Assembly: GCA_021780115.1 (NCBI GenBank)
Contig: JAJXZI010000061.1
Span: 1 to 40,066 of the forward strand
Length of the DNA: 40,066 bases
Origin: a bacterium
GTDB taxonomy: Bacteria > Verrucomicrobiota > Verrucomicrobiia > Limisphaerales > JAJXZI01
Direction: 5' to 3'
Each line of letters opens with the position of its first letter. The stretch's first letter is position 1. This document shows positions 15,669 through 24,566 of the stretch, in pieces. Below the pieces are notes generated by a model, which did no database searches, was not told the DNA's origin, and saw only the letters and a list, made by a program, of their open reading frames with translations. Both the position numbers and the translations under genes were made by a program.

Positions 15669-15978
15669 GCCGGGCGCGGTGAAGGCTTCGTGTTCAACGG
15701 GCCCCAGCAGATTTGAACCGGCCCGGCGCGGCAAGCGGAAACTGGCGGTGCCTCCTGGTTCCGGCGGGACGAGGCTTCTGCCCAGCCCCAGCTTCCGCCC
15801 AAGATCAGGGCTCCACGGGAGCGTCGCCCTACCCGGTTCAGAGGAAACACAGCGGGCTTTGGCGGTATCAGCCGCGCGTCATTTCAAGTCCGCTCCGTCT
15901 CTCGAGCGACGTGAACGGTGCGCCGGCAGTGGAGACGAACCGCTTGACGGGCCCCGGAAGCTGGAGTCCTGTTTTAAC
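15669..15978. other. Intergenic region between divergent genes (310 bases)
   Basis: This gap holds the promoter areas of the permease (minus) and the DNRLRE-type gene (plus). No convincing -35/-10 pair stands out. The stretch about 15750-15845 is Pro/Gly-like GC-rich sequence. It includes a small hairpin, GCTCC/GGAGC with a three-base loop, at about 15810-15823, followed by 'gtcgccctacc', a style I associate with dispersed Verrucomicrobiota intergenic repeats. No other copy is visible here. Confidence 0.3.
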
Positions 15979-16926
15979 ATGTTCAACATCGCCACTCGCC
16001 TCCGCTGCCTTGGCTGGGTTTGCCTGGTGGCTGGCTGCGGTGTCACGCCGGGCCGCGCGGACGTGGTCACGAACCTCGTCTGCGTGGCCGACACCGGGCT
16101 GTGGGAAGCCAATCCGAACAACAATCTGGGCGGCCTCAGCCCATTGCCCGTCGGCGTCACCGGCGTGGCCGGTTCGGCGAAGCGCGGCCGGGCCTTGTTC
16201 AAGTTCCCGATCGCCGGCAGCATCCCGACGAACGCGCTCATTTCCTCCGCTGCGTTGAACCTGATCGTCACCTTCGGCCACCTGCCGGGGCTGGATCACA
16301 ACCTCTATCGCGTGCTCGACGATTGGGGCGAGGGCACCGGCTCGGGCGGCGGCGCCGGCAGCGGCGGCCACGGCGCGCCCGCCCAGCCCGGCGAGGCCAC
16401 TTGGAACGCGCGCTTCTACCCGGCCGTGTTGTGGAGCGCGCCGGGCGCCGCCGCCGGCGCCGACTACCTCGCCCTCCCCTCGGCGACCACCGCGATGAAC
16501 ATCAGCGGCACGAACACCTTCACCTCCGCGGCCCTGACGGCCGACGTCCAGACCTGGGTGACCAACCCCGCGACGAATTTCGGATGGATTTTGATCCAGG
16601 CGGACGAAACGATTCTGAACTCGGGCCTGCGCATCGCCACCCGGGAAGATCCGGCCAACGCGCCGGTCCTCACGGTGAACTTCACGCTGGCGCCGCCGCC
16701 CACGCCGCCGCCGGCCATTTTCCAAGTGACGCTGGTCGGGAACCAAATCCGTTTCTCGTTCAACGCCGAGTCGAACCGGACCTACGCCGTGGAAACGCGC
16801 GCCTCCCTCACGGCCGGCGGTTGGTCGGTGGTCACGAACATTCCCGCGCTGCCGGCCAGCGCGACCGTCGGCGTGACAAACCCGATCTCTTTCCCCCAAG
16901 GCTTCTTCCGGATTCGGACGCCCTGA
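15979..16926 (+). CDS. Secreted DNRLRE-type protein with lineage-specific C-terminal tail
   Basis: 315 residues from ATG 15979. The N-terminus ('[20 protein letters not shown]') is a signal peptide; V-A-G-C could be a lipobox (C20) or cleavage could follow 'GRA' at 27. Residues about 30-235 resemble the DNRLRE/CBM-like beta-sandwich: '[20 protein letters not shown]', 'SSAALNLIV', '[15 protein letters not shown]', 'ATWNARFY', '[20 protein letters not shown]', 'IATRED'. In that family the domain decorates extracellular proteins and has a presumed binding role. A Pro-rich linker (236-246) leads to a tail ('[15 protein letters not shown]', 'FFRIRTP') also found in the decayed gene at 2151-2459. 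No enzyme domain is present. Function beyond secretion is unknown. Confidence 0.8.
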   Translation: MFNIATRLRCLGWVCLVAGCGVTPGRADVVTNLVCVADTGLWEANPNNNLGGLSPLPVGVTGVAGSAKRGRALFKFPIAGSIPTNALISSAALNLIVTFGHLPGLDHNLYRVLDDWGEGTGSGGGAGSGGHGAPAQPGEATWNARFYPAVLWSAPGAAAGADYLALPSATTAMNISGTNTFTSAALTADVQTWVTNPATNFGWILIQADETILNSGLRIATREDPANAPVLTVNFTLAPPPTPPPAIFQVTLVGNQIRFSFNAESNRTYAVETRASLTAGGWSVVTNIPALPASATVGVTNPISFPQGFFRIRTP

Positions 16927-17059
16927 CCCGGAGTTGCCCCGCGCTGGCGGAAACGCCAACGGAGGAAGGCCCGACCGCCAGCCCCGCCGGGGAGCGCGGT
17001 GCCGCCGGGATCCATTCTTCGGTTGCCCCGCCTTGGGGCTTTCCCCATCATCCGCGCCT

Positions 17060-20000
17060 ATGGCCAGCGGTCGCCGACAGTATCCGTTCCATCTGATCGA
17101 ACCCAAGTGGCAGCGCGCCTGGGAAGAGCAGCAGACCTTCCGCGCCTGGAACCCGGGCGAGAAGATTCCGCCGAACCACCCGTTTGCCCGGCGGCACCGC
17201 CTGCCGGAAAAACCGGCCACCGCCGCGGAACTGCCCCGCAAATTCTACCTTCTCGACATGTTTCCCTACCCGTCCGGGGCGGGCCTGCACGTGGGACACC
17301 CGGAGGGCTACACCGCCACGGACATCCTGGCGCGCTACCGCCGGGCGTGCGGCTTCAACGTGCTCCACCCGATGGGCTGGGACGCCTTCGGCCTGCCCGC
17401 CGAGCAATACGCGGTCAAGACCGGCCAGCATCCGCGCCAGGCCACCGCGGCAAACGTCGCCAACTTCAAGCGCCAGATCAAAAGCCTCGGCTTCAGCTAC
17501 GACTGGACGCGCGAGGTCAATACGACCGACCCCGGCTACTTCCGGTGGACGCAGTGGATTTTTCTCCAGATCTACAACGCCTGGTTCAACCCGGAGACGA
17601 AGCGGGCCGAGCCGATCAGCACGTTGAAGTATCCAGCGGATTGCGTCAGCGAAGAACAGAAACGCGCCTACCGGGACTCCCAGCGACTCGCCTACGTCAG
17701 CGAAGCGCGGGTCTGGTGGTGCGAGGAACTCGGCACCGTGCTGGCCAACGAAGAGGTCATCGACGGCAAAAGCGAGGTGGGCGGCTTTCCGGTCGTCCGC
17801 AAGCCGATGCGCCAATGGATGCTCCGGATCACCGCTTACGCCGAAAAGTTGCTCCAGGACCTCAACACGATTGACTGGAGCGATTCGCTCAAGGAGATGC
17901 AGCGGAATTGGATCGGGCGGAGCGAGGGGGCGGAGGTGGAGTTTGAAGTCGCAGACTTCAAATCCGCGGATGGTAAGCCCATAAGAATCCCCGTCTTTAC
18001 CACGCGCCCTGACACACTATTCGGGGCGACGTACCTGGTTCTAGCCCCAGAACATTCCCTCGTCTCGCCAAGGCCACTCGGAATCATTCCCTATGTTTGG
18101 CCGACGACGGACATGCTGCCACCGGAGAACACCGGAACCTACCGCGGGCCGGTCCCGGCAGACGTTGTTCAGCTATACAGGATGGCAGCCGCGTCCAAGA
18201 GTGATCTTGAGCGCACTGAGTTGGCTAAAGAGAAGACCGGCGTCTTCACCGGCGCTTACGCCGTCAATCCTGTCAACAAGAAGGAGATTCCCATCTGGAT
18301 CGCCGACTACGTGCTCGCCAGCTACGGCACTGGCGCGATCATGGCGGTGCCGGGACACGACACGCGCGACTTGGAATTCGCGCAGAAGTTCCACCTGCCG
18401 GTCATCCAAGTCGTCGCGCCGCCCGCCGGCCAAGACTGGCACGGCTTCGTGGGCGATGGCGTCGCCGTGAATTCCGAGAGCGGCGACATTTCTCTCAACG
18501 GCCTCCCCACGCCCGAAGCCAAGCAGAAGATCACCGCCTGGCTGGAATCAAAAGGCCTCGGCAAGAAAACCATTAATTACAAACTCCGCGACTGGCTCTT
18601 CAGCCGGCAGCGCTACTGGGGCGAGCCGTTCCCGATTGTGTGGAAGCGGGACACCCAGGGCCACCTCTACCACGAGGCGCTGCCTGAATCCGCCTTGCCC
18701 GTGTTGCCGCCCGAGTTGACCGACTACAAGCCGACCGCGACCGGCGAACCGCCACTCGCCCGCGCTCAGGACTGGGTGAACTTGCCCGGCGGCTCGCAAC
18801 GCGAGACGAACACGATGCCGCAATGGGCGGGGAGTTGCTGGTACTACCTGCGCTACTTGGACTCCCAGCGGAGCCAGTCGTTTTGCGGCCCGCTCGTGGA
18901 ACACTATTGGATGGGGGGCCCAACCGAAGGACTGTTATTGCGGCCGGAGCAGTGGGCCAACCGGGTGCGTGAGCTCATCGCCTATGCGCGCTCCCAACCC
19001 GCCTCCGGCAAGCGGTTCATCACGTTCGGCACGGTAGGCCCGGCGGAAGCTCAGCGCCTTCGGGAGGCCACAGGGTTGGAAGTGGAAGGCTTCCGGAGGT
19101 TCCTCGACGACCAAGCGATCCGGCACATTCTCTCAGGTCACGGCGATGCCAGGACCGAAACCCCGCGCGGTTCGATCGCTGTGACGGAAGCGGATTTCCT
19201 TCTCATCCCCGAAGTGATCAGCCAACCAGATCATGTTGCCTACGGGGGCAGGACTAGCCAAGGCAAAGACGCGATTCTCTACGAGAAACAGGTTGATGGT
19301 TTCCTTTATTGCGTTGAGGAGGTGAGGGACTCCAACCGACTGCTTGCGGTCAAGACCATGTACAAAAGAAAAACGACGGGGGCTCGTGCCCTTTCGGGCC
19401 TTGACCAAACGTCCGAGACGCACCGTCGCAGTGGTGCAAATACACCCGATTCCGCTACCGCTGTCAAGCCCACCCCCGGCGTCGATCTCTACGTCGGCGG
19501 CACCGAGCACGCCGTCTTGCACCTGCTCTACGCCCGCTTCTGGCACAAGGTGCTGTACGACCTCGGCCACGTCTCGACGCCGGAGCCGTTCTTCAAGCTC
19601 GTCAACCAGGGCCTCATCCTCGGCGAAGACGGCCAGAAGATGTCCAAAAGCCGGGGCAACGTCATCAACCCCGACGACATCCTCGCCGAGTATGGCGCCG
19701 ACGCCTTCCGGCTTTATGAGATGTTCATGGGCCCGCTGGAGATGGTGAAGCCGTGGAGTACGAAGGGCGTCGAGGGCGTCTATCGCTTCCTCGGCCGCGT
19801 CTGGCGGCTGTTCGTGGACGAGCCAAGCGAAACCGCGTTCGAGCAGAACTGCACCGCCGAGCCGGGCCGGGCCGGCGAGTTCCTGGAAAAAGTCCAACTT
19901 AGCGGGGCCATCCAGGAGGCGGAACCGACGCCCGCGCAACTCAAGACGCTCCACGCCTGCATCAAGAAAGTCACCGAGGATCTCGACGGTTTGCGCTTCA

Positions 20001-20413
20001 ACACCGCCCTCTCGGCGCTGATGGTCTTCGTCAACGAGGCGATGACGTGGCCGACGAAGCCGGCGGGCGTGATGCGCGACTTCCTGATTCTGCTCCAGCC
20101 CTTCGCGCCGCACCTGGCCGAGGAGTTGTGGGCGAAAACCGAGGCCACACTCAACACTTCGCGTTCCGCACTCAGCTACGCGCCCTGGCCCCAATTCGAT
20201 CCCGCGCTGCTCGTCGAGGACACGCTGGAGATTCCCGTCCAGGTCAACGGCAAGCTGCGCGACGTGATCCGCCTGCCGGCGACCGCGACCGACGACCAGA
20301 TCAAGACCGCCGCCCTCCAGTCCGACAAGGCCCAGCCGTTCCTGGCCGGCAAGCAGATCAAGAAGATCGTCCTCGTCCCGAAGAAACTGGTGAACATCGT
20401 GGTGGGCGCCTGA
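17060..20413 (+). CDS. leuS: Leucyl-tRNA synthetase with a large in-frame insertion
   Basis: 1117 residues from ATG 17060, against roughly 800-880 in most bacteria. The enzyme charges tRNA-Leu using ATP. Class I motifs are intact: 'HVGH' (77-80) after '[11 protein letters not shown]' and 'KMSKS' (860-864). The CP1 editing domain ('[20 protein letters not shown]', '[15 protein letters not shown]'), '[20 protein letters not shown]', '[16 protein letters not shown]' and the C-terminal '[11 protein letters not shown]' are present. Extra length comes from about 25 residues before the HIGH block, about 33 residues inside the editing domain (336-368), and about 189 residues (619-807) between 'YWM' and 'VDLYVGG'. 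The last insert resembles a phage-type nuclease domain and is listed separately. The reading frame stays open throughout, so the gene is probably functional. It lies 133 bases after the DNRLRE-type gene. Confidence 0.95.
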   Translation: MASGRRQYPFHLIEPKWQRAWEEQQTFRAWNPGEKIPPNHPFARRHRLPEKPATAAELPRKFYLLDMFPYPSGAGLHVGHPEGYTATDILARYRRACGFNVLHPMGWDAFGLPAEQYAVKTGQHPRQATAANVANFKRQIKSLGFSYDWTREVNTTDPGYFRWTQWIFLQIYNAWFNPETKRAEPISTLKYPADCVSEEQKRAYRDSQRLAYVSEARVWWCEELGTVLANEEVIDGKSEVGGFPVVRKPMRQWMLRITAYAEKLLQDLNTIDWSDSLKEMQRNWIGRSEGAEVEFEVADFKSADGKPIRIPVFTTRPDTLFGATYLVLAPEHSLVSPRPLGIIPYVWPTTDMLPPENTGTYRGPVPADVVQLYRMAAASKSDLERTELAKEKTGVFTGAYAVNPVNKKEIPIWIADYVLASYGTGAIMAVPGHDTRDLEFAQKFHLPVIQVVAPPAGQDWHGFVGDGVAVNSESGDISLNGLPTPEAKQKITAWLESKGLGKKTINYKLRDWLFSRQRYWGEPFPIVWKRDTQGHLYHEALPESALPVLPPELTDYKPTATGEPPLARAQDWVNLPGGSQRETNTMPQWAGSCWYYLRYLDSQRSQSFCGPLVEHYWMGGPTEGLLLRPEQWANRVRELIAYARSQPASGKRFITFGTVGPAEAQRLREATGLEVEGFRRFLDDQAIRHILSGHGDARTETPRGSIAVTEADFLLIPEVISQPDHVAYGGRTSQGKDAILYEKQVDGFLYCVEEVRDSNRLLAVKTMYKRKTTGARALSGLDQTSETHRRSGANTPDSATAVKPTPGVDLYVGGTEHAVLHLLYARFWHKVLYDLGHVSTPEPFFKLVNQGLILGEDGQKMSKSRGNVINPDDILAEYGADAFRLYEMFMGPLEMVKPWSTKGVEGVYRFLGRVWRLFVDEPSETAFEQNCTAEPGRAGEFLEKVQLSGAIQEAEPTPAQLKTLHACIKKVTEDLDGLRFNTALSALMVFVNEAMTWPTKPAGVMRDFLILLQPFAPHLAEELWAKTEATLNTSRSALSYAPWPQFDPALLVEDTLEIPVQVNGKLRDVIRLPATATDDQIKTAALQSDKAQPFLAGKQIKKIVLVPKKLVNIVVGA
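19010..19372 (+). other. BECR-fold nuclease-like domain embedded in leuS (residues about 651-771)
   Basis: Within the leuS insert, residues 651-771 form what reads as a compact alpha/beta domain foreign to synthetases. Landmarks are '[14 protein letters not shown]', a helix, '[10 protein letters not shown]' (H689 and H694), '[20 protein letters not shown]', '[11 protein letters not shown]' (from D737), 'YCVEEVRD' and '[11 protein letters not shown]' (ending at 771). The order R-H-I-x-x-x-H-G, 'V-T-x-x-D-[FL]-x-x-[IL]-P-x-[VI]', 'Y-x-[GK]-x-x-x-x-G', '[IV]-L-Y-E-K' and 'V-E-E-V...T-M-Y-K' is, from memory, that of phage barnase/EndoU/colicin E5-D/RelE-like nuclease domains found at the ends of phage MuF-type and polyvalent proteins. 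Assignment is by pattern memory only. Whether the domain is catalytic is not known. Confidence 0.6.
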
Positions 20414-20460
20414 CGTTTTTTCAGCGCCGAACGCGGTCAGGGGGTATGTTTCCGCCGCGC

Positions 20461-21351
20461 ATGGCGACCTCCCTGAACCACGGCAAGCGGACGGGCCCTC
20501 CGAGATGGGCGGGCGCCGCCGGGCCGGAGCTTCGGACGACCGCTCCCTTCGCTCTGGCTGCGCGGCGCCTCGCTCGAATACGCGCCTGGTCGATCGCCGC
20601 CGTCTCCTTGTCGCTTCTGGCCCAACTGGCCGGCGCGCAAACGAACCTCGTCGTCTTGCGCAGCGGCGGGCAGCAGACGCCGCTGCTCGAGCTGTTCACC
20701 TCGGAGGGGTGCAGCAGTTGTCCGCCGGCCGAAACGTGGTTGAGCCGGCTGAAGCAATCACCTGGTTTGTGGAAGGACGTCGTGCCGGTGGCGTTCCACG
20801 TGGATTACTGGAACCAGCTCGGCTGGCGCGATCCCTGGAGCGAGCGGTCGTTCTCCTTCCGGCAGCGCGATTACGCCCAACTCTGGCGCACCGACGGGGT
20901 GTACACGCCGGGCTTTGTCTTCAACGGTTTCGAGTGGCGGGGCTGGTCCGCCGCCGCCAAGCTGCCGCGCTGGACGGGCGGCGCGACGGGCGTGCTGACC
21001 GCCAGTTCCGCCGACCGCTCTCATTGGCGCGTGAGTTTCCGACCTTCCGCCACGCCGGCGTGGGAATACCAGATCAACGCCGCCTTGCTAGCCAACGGCC
21101 TGGTCTCCGACGTGCAGGCCGGTGAAAACCGCGGCCGCCTTCTGCGCCACGACTTCGTCGCGCTCGAACTGGTGAGCCTGACGCTGACGAATCAGAACGG
21201 CACCTATCTCGGCGAGTTCGCCGTCGCGCCGCCGTCGTGGGCGGACACCAACCGCCTGGCCCTGGCGGCGTGGGTCGCGCTTTCGGGCCAACACACGCCG
21301 CTGCAGGCCGTCGGGGGCTGGCTGGGGCCGGCGACGGCCCGTTCGCGCTGA
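20461..21351 (+). CDS. DUF1223 (thioredoxin-like) secreted protein
   Basis: 296 residues from the ATG at 20461; an in-frame ATG at 20446 is also possible. A signal-type segment spans about 40-60 ('IRAWSIAAVSLSLLAQLAGAQ'). The mature part opens with 'PLLELFTSEGCSSCPPAETW', containing the C84-x-x-C87 redox-type motif, and continues 'VVPVAFHVDYWNQLGWRDPW' and 'YTPGFVFNGFEWRGW', which are the DUF1223 hallmarks. The family has a thioredoxin fold and is usually periplasmic; a redox role is inferred from the CxxC and is not proven. The C-terminal half is a beta-rich region. It starts 47 bases after leuS on the same strand and may be read through from it. Confidence 0.85.
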   Translation: MATSLNHGKRTGPPRWAGAAGPELRTTAPFALAARRLARIRAWSIAAVSLSLLAQLAGAQTNLVVLRSGGQQTPLLELFTSEGCSSCPPAETWLSRLKQSPGLWKDVVPVAFHVDYWNQLGWRDPWSERSFSFRQRDYAQLWRTDGVYTPGFVFNGFEWRGWSAAAKLPRWTGGATGVLTASSADRSHWRVSFRPSATPAWEYQINAALLANGLVSDVQAGENRGRLLRHDFVALELVSLTLTNQNGTYLGEFAVAPPSWADTNRLALAAWVALSGQHTPLQAVGGWLGPATARSR

Positions 21352-21462
21352 CAAGCCGTTGAACCGGCCGGCGCCGAGGTGAGGTCGCGAGGCGGATGGG
21401 GCAGGAGGTGTGTCAAGGGGTTCCACCTCCACACGAGCGTGGCTGGGTGGCAGCTTGCAAGT

Positions 21463-21480
21463 CTTCAGCCGCGGCTGAAG
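21463..21480. repeat. 18-base perfect palindrome
   Basis: CTTCAGCCGCGGCTGAAG equals its own reverse complement. It lies in the 502-base gap 21352-21853 between DUF1223 and the M42 peptidase. A second hairpin (CAGCGA/TCGCTG, three-base loop) is at about 21599-21613. These may be parts of dispersed repeats or a bidirectional terminator for the two convergent genes. No T-run follows. Confidence 0.5.
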
Positions 21481-21722
21481 GACCGCGTTGCGGGCGCAAA
21501 GAATCCGGCTGACGGTGCAGGAAATTCACGGCGCGCCAGCGGCATCGGACGCGAGCGAGAGTCGTATTAAACGTAGTATCGCGCCGCCCGATGTTTCAGC
21601 GAGTTTCGCTGGAGTGCCCGAAGATGCAGACAGGGCGCAAGAGGCCGTTTCGCATGGGGTTTGAGGCTTCCCGGAGAGACAGCGAGCAACGTCGTGAAAC
21701 GTGCCCGGCCCTACTCTCCACC

Positions 21723-21758
21723 AACTGGTCCTGGGTTCGAGTTCTGGCCGGGGCACCA
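21723..21758 (+). tRNA. tRNA 3'-end remnant (pseudo-tRNA or attachment-site relic)
   Basis: The sequence 'ggtcctgggttcgagt' (21727-21742), then 'tctgg', 'ccggggc', A and CCA (21756-21758) has the order T-stem, TTCGAGT loop, T-stem, seven-base acceptor strand, discriminator and encoded CCA end. It looks like the last 32 bases of a tRNA whose 5' acceptor would be GCCCCGG. The T-stem is degraded (one G-U at the invariant 53-61 pair), and no matching anticodon arm, D-arm or GCCCCGG lies in the preceding 130 bases. It therefore cannot be a working tRNA. Such 3' ends are left behind by elements that integrate into tRNA genes. Isotype is not assigned. Confidence 0.45.
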
Positions 21759-21853
21759 CTCCTTCGAGGAATTGCGCAAGTGGACCAAAGCGAAGCCCGC
21801 AGCAGCATCCAACGCAGGAGCGGGCCGCGCTTCTGCCGCAACCCGCCCGACCT

Positions 21854-22924
21854 TCAGATTCTCACTTTGAACTCCTCGCCCGCTTTGAGCGACAGCGCGA
21901 AGCCGGCGAGCAGTTCGGGGATTTGTTCCAGGTCCTTGAGATTCACGATCTCCACCGGCGAGTGCATGTAGCGGTTGGGCAGGCTGACCAAGCCGCTGGG
22001 AATCCCGCCGCGCGTCCAGAAAATCACATCAGTGTCCGTGCCGCTGGTGGCGGACATGGCCTCGTGCTGCAACGCGATCTTCCTCGCCTTGGCCACCGCC
22101 TCGAGGCGCCGGACCACTTCCGGATGGTTGCAGCCGCCGTGCGTGAGCGCCGGGCCGCGGCCGATCTTGACGTTGCCGTGCTGGGCCTTGTTGACCGTCG
22201 GGTAATCGGTCGCGTGCGTCACGTCCACCACCAGCGCCACGTCGGGTTTGAGCGAGTAGGCAATTTGCCGCGCGCCGAGCAGGCCGACTTCCTCCTGCAC
22301 GTTCGACACGGCGCAGACTTCCGCCTGGAGCCGGCCCTTGCCGGTCTTGAGCAAACGCAGCGCCTCGGCCACGGCGAACGTGCCGATGCGGTTGTCGAAC
22401 GCCCGAGCCACGGCGAGATCGTTGCGCAGCAGCTCGAACTCGTCCACCAGCGTAATCGGGTCGCCAATCTCGACGAGCTTCCGCGCCTCCTTTTTGTCGG
22501 CGGCGCCGATGTCGATGAACAAGTCGTGGATCTTCGGCGGCTTCGGCTCCTTGTCGTCTTTCATCAAATGCGGCGCGACGTTACCCACCACCCCGCGCAC
22601 CGGGCCTTTGTGCGTGTGGATCGTCACGCGCTGGGCCTTGGTGATGGCGGGGTCCACGCCGCCCATTTTGCGGACGTAAATGAACCCGTCCGCGTCGATA
22701 TAGTTCACCGCCATCGCGATCTCGTCGGCGTGGCCGGCCAGCATCAGGCGCGGGGTGCCGCCCTTGTTCAGGACGGCGACGCAGTTGCCGTAGGCGTCGG
22801 AAAAAGTTTCCTCGGCGAACTGGGAGACGTAGTCCAGCCAGACGCGTTGGCCGCGCACTTCGTGGCCGACGGGGCTGGGTGTGTTGACAAGGGTCCGCAG
22901 GAAGTTCAGGGATGGTTCACGCAT
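21854..22924 (-). CDS. M42-family metallo-aminopeptidase
   Basis: 356 residues, normal for the family (FrvX, YsdC, glutamyl/deblocking aminopeptidases). These cytosolic enzymes use two metal ions to remove N-terminal residues and assemble into large tetrahedral shells. Metal and catalytic residues are visible: H65 in 'LMLAGHADEI', D177 in 'ARAFDNRIG', E211-E212 in 'VQEEVG' (catalytic base and ligand), D234 in 'VVDVTHATD' and H321 in 'NRYMHSPVE'. 'SGTDTDVIFWTRGGIPSGLVSLPNRYMH' is the characteristic C-terminal block. It is convergent with DUF1223 across a 502-base gap and downstream of the Gfo/Idh/MocA gene, 42 bases apart on the same strand, so the two may share a transcript. Confidence 0.95.
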   Translation of the reverse strand: MREPSLNFLRTLVNTPSPVGHEVRGQRVWLDYVSQFAEETFSDAYGNCVAVLNKGGTPRLMLAGHADEIAMAVNYIDADGFIYVRKMGGVDPAITKAQRVTIHTHKGPVRGVVGNVAPHLMKDDKEPKPPKIHDLFIDIGAADKKEARKLVEIGDPITLVDEFELLRNDLAVARAFDNRIGTFAVAEALRLLKTGKGRLQAEVCAVSNVQEEVGLLGARQIAYSLKPDVALVVDVTHATDYPTVNKAQHGNVKIGRGPALTHGGCNHPEVVRRLEAVAKARKIALQHEAMSATSGTDTDVIFWTRGGIPSGLVSLPNRYMHSPVEIVNLKDLEQIPELLAGFALSLKAGEEFKVRI

Positions 22925-22966
22925 AGTTCGATCGATTCAATCCACGTCCACGGCCGGGCACCCGCT

Positions 22967-24454
22967 TCACACCTTCGCCGGCACTACAAAGGGTGGGCGG
23001 TAATGGCGCTTGAGCAGTTCGTTGGCGGCGGCGTTGCCGAGAAATCGCTCCTTCTTCGGATCCATTTTCAGCACCGGGCCGAGCGTGAGCGGGGTGGCGG
23101 CCAGGTCGATTTCGTTGGCCTGCAGGTGGCCGAGCATCCGCTGGAAGGTGTCCTCGGCGTCGGGCTCGGCTTTGATGGCTTCGCGGATTTCCTGCGGCGA
23201 CGCCTTCTGACCCAGACGATAGGAGATGTTGCCGGTGTGGCAGAGGGCGCTGGACAGGTGGCCTTCGAGAATGTCGGCGTGCAGGTCGGTATATTTCCGG
23301 CTGCGGACGGCTTTGATGAAATTGGCGAAGTGGCTTTCCGAGCCTTTCCAGCGTTGGATTTCCTTGCCGTCCTTGTCGAAGGCGATCGCCTCGTTGTAGC
23401 TGGGCACGCGCACGTAACCGCCTTCGCATTGAACAATGATCCCGATGCTGGCGCCCTTGAAGTTGTCCATCTTCTCCGTGCCGGTCCGTTGCGGCAGGCC
23501 GCGCACTTCGTAAAGCAGCGGGGCCTTCGCGTAGTCGTGGAAAAGGATCAGCGTGTTGGGCGTGGTGCCGTCATCGACGTAGCCGAGCCGGCCGCCGCCG
23601 GCGGCGATGCGCGGCGACAACTCCATCTCGCCGAGGAACCAGCGCGCCACGTCCATCTCGTGGATGCCCTGGTTGCCGAGGTCGCCGTTGCCGGTGGGCC
23701 AGACCCAATGCCAGTCGTAGTGGAGACGTTTGCGCATGAGCGGCTCCTCGGGCGCCGGGCCGCACCAAAGGTTGTAGTCGATGAAGGGCGGGATGGGCTG
23801 GGGAGCGTCCACCTTGCCGATGCTGCCACGGCGTTTGTAGCACAGACCGCGCGAGATCAGGATTTTGCCGAGGTTGCCGGCGCGGACCCACTCGACGGCG
23901 GTCGCGATGCCGGTGCGCGAGGAGCGGCTCTGCGTGCCGGTCTGAACGATGCGGCCGTATTTGCGCGCCGCGATGACCATCTGGCGCCCCTCCCAAACTT
24001 CGTGCGACACGGGCTTCTCGACGTACACGTCCTTGCCGGCCTGGAGGGCCCAGATGGTGGCCAGCGCGTGCCAGTGGTTGGGCGTGGCGATGGAAATGGC
24101 ATCGACGTTCGCGTCTTCGAGGAGTTGGCGGATGTCCTGGTGGCCGGCGACCGGCTCGCCTTTGTCCGCATACTCCTTCACCGCGCGGTCCAGCACGTGG
24201 CGATCGACGTCGCACAGCGCCGTGACGCGCACCTTCTCGCCTTGGGCACGCAACTCGTCGAGGCTCTTGATGTGGTCCCGGCCCCGGCCGTTGAAGCCGA
24301 CGACGGCAAAGCGGATTTCCTCGTTGGCGCGGACGCCGGCGGCCTTGGGCGTGGAACGGGTGGACGCGCAACCGGCCAGAGCCGGCAGGATTCCAGCGGA
24401 AGCGGCAGTGAGGCTGGTGGCCTTGATGAAGTCGCGGCGAGAGAGCGTTTTCAT
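22967..24454 (-). CDS. Tat-exported Gfo/Idh/MocA-family oxidoreductase
   Basis: 495 residues from ATG 24452-24454; the frame extends further but the Tat signal starts here. The N-terminus 'MKTLSRRDFIKATSLTAASA' carries the S-R-R-x-F-x-K twin-arginine motif, followed by a hydrophobic core and a Cys (C29, 'LAGC'), so export as a lipoprotein is possible. The Rossmann part begins 'IRFAVVGFNGRGRDHIKS', with 'VTALCDVD', 'ISIATPNHWHALATIWALQA' and the family's 'GKDVYVEKPVSHEVWEG' (Lys of E-K-P is catalytic in relatives). The C-terminal domain includes 'WCGPAPEEPLMRKRLHYDWHW' and 'GNQGIHEMDVARWFLG', typical of the exported planctomycete/verrucomicrobial group. It probably acts on a sugar or polyol with NAD(P) carried as bound cofactor. 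Substrate is unknown. Confidence 0.93.
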   Translation of the reverse strand: MKTLSRRDFIKATSLTAASAGILPALAGCASTRSTPKAAGVRANEEIRFAVVGFNGRGRDHIKSLDELRAQGEKVRVTALCDVDRHVLDRAVKEYADKGEPVAGHQDIRQLLEDANVDAISIATPNHWHALATIWALQAGKDVYVEKPVSHEVWEGRQMVIAARKYGRIVQTGTQSRSSRTGIATAVEWVRAGNLGKILISRGLCYKRRGSIGKVDAPQPIPPFIDYNLWCGPAPEEPLMRKRLHYDWHWVWPTGNGDLGNQGIHEMDVARWFLGEMELSPRIAAGGGRLGYVDDGTTPNTLILFHDYAKAPLLYEVRGLPQRTGTEKMDNFKGASIGIIVQCEGGYVRVPSYNEAIAFDKDGKEIQRWKGSESHFANFIKAVRSRKYTDLHADILEGHLSSALCHTGNISYRLGQKASPQEIREAIKAEPDAEDTFQRMLGHLQANEIDLAATPLTLGPVLKMDPKKERFLGNAAANELLKRHYRPPFVVPAKV

Positions 24455-24566
24455 ACTATGCGGGGAAGGTGTAACAGTCGGCGCCGGGCGACGCGAGCCT
24501 TTTTGCGCCGGCGGAAAACGGGAGCGCAAACGGGAGCGTTTGCCGGCGGGTGCCGTCTAACCGGAC

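Noticed and set aside
18914..19480. Intein within leuS
   Set aside because: The insert has no Cys/Ser at its N-terminal junction, no C-terminal His-Asn followed by Cys/Ser/Thr, and no Hint-type blocks. The nuclease-like motifs do not match homing endonucleases (no LAGLIDADG).
21596..21841. Minus-strand frame with 'RTRTQDQLVES'-like start
   Set aside because: This type of translation is known to arise from reading a tRNA gene in antisense. It supports the tRNA-remnant call and not a protein.
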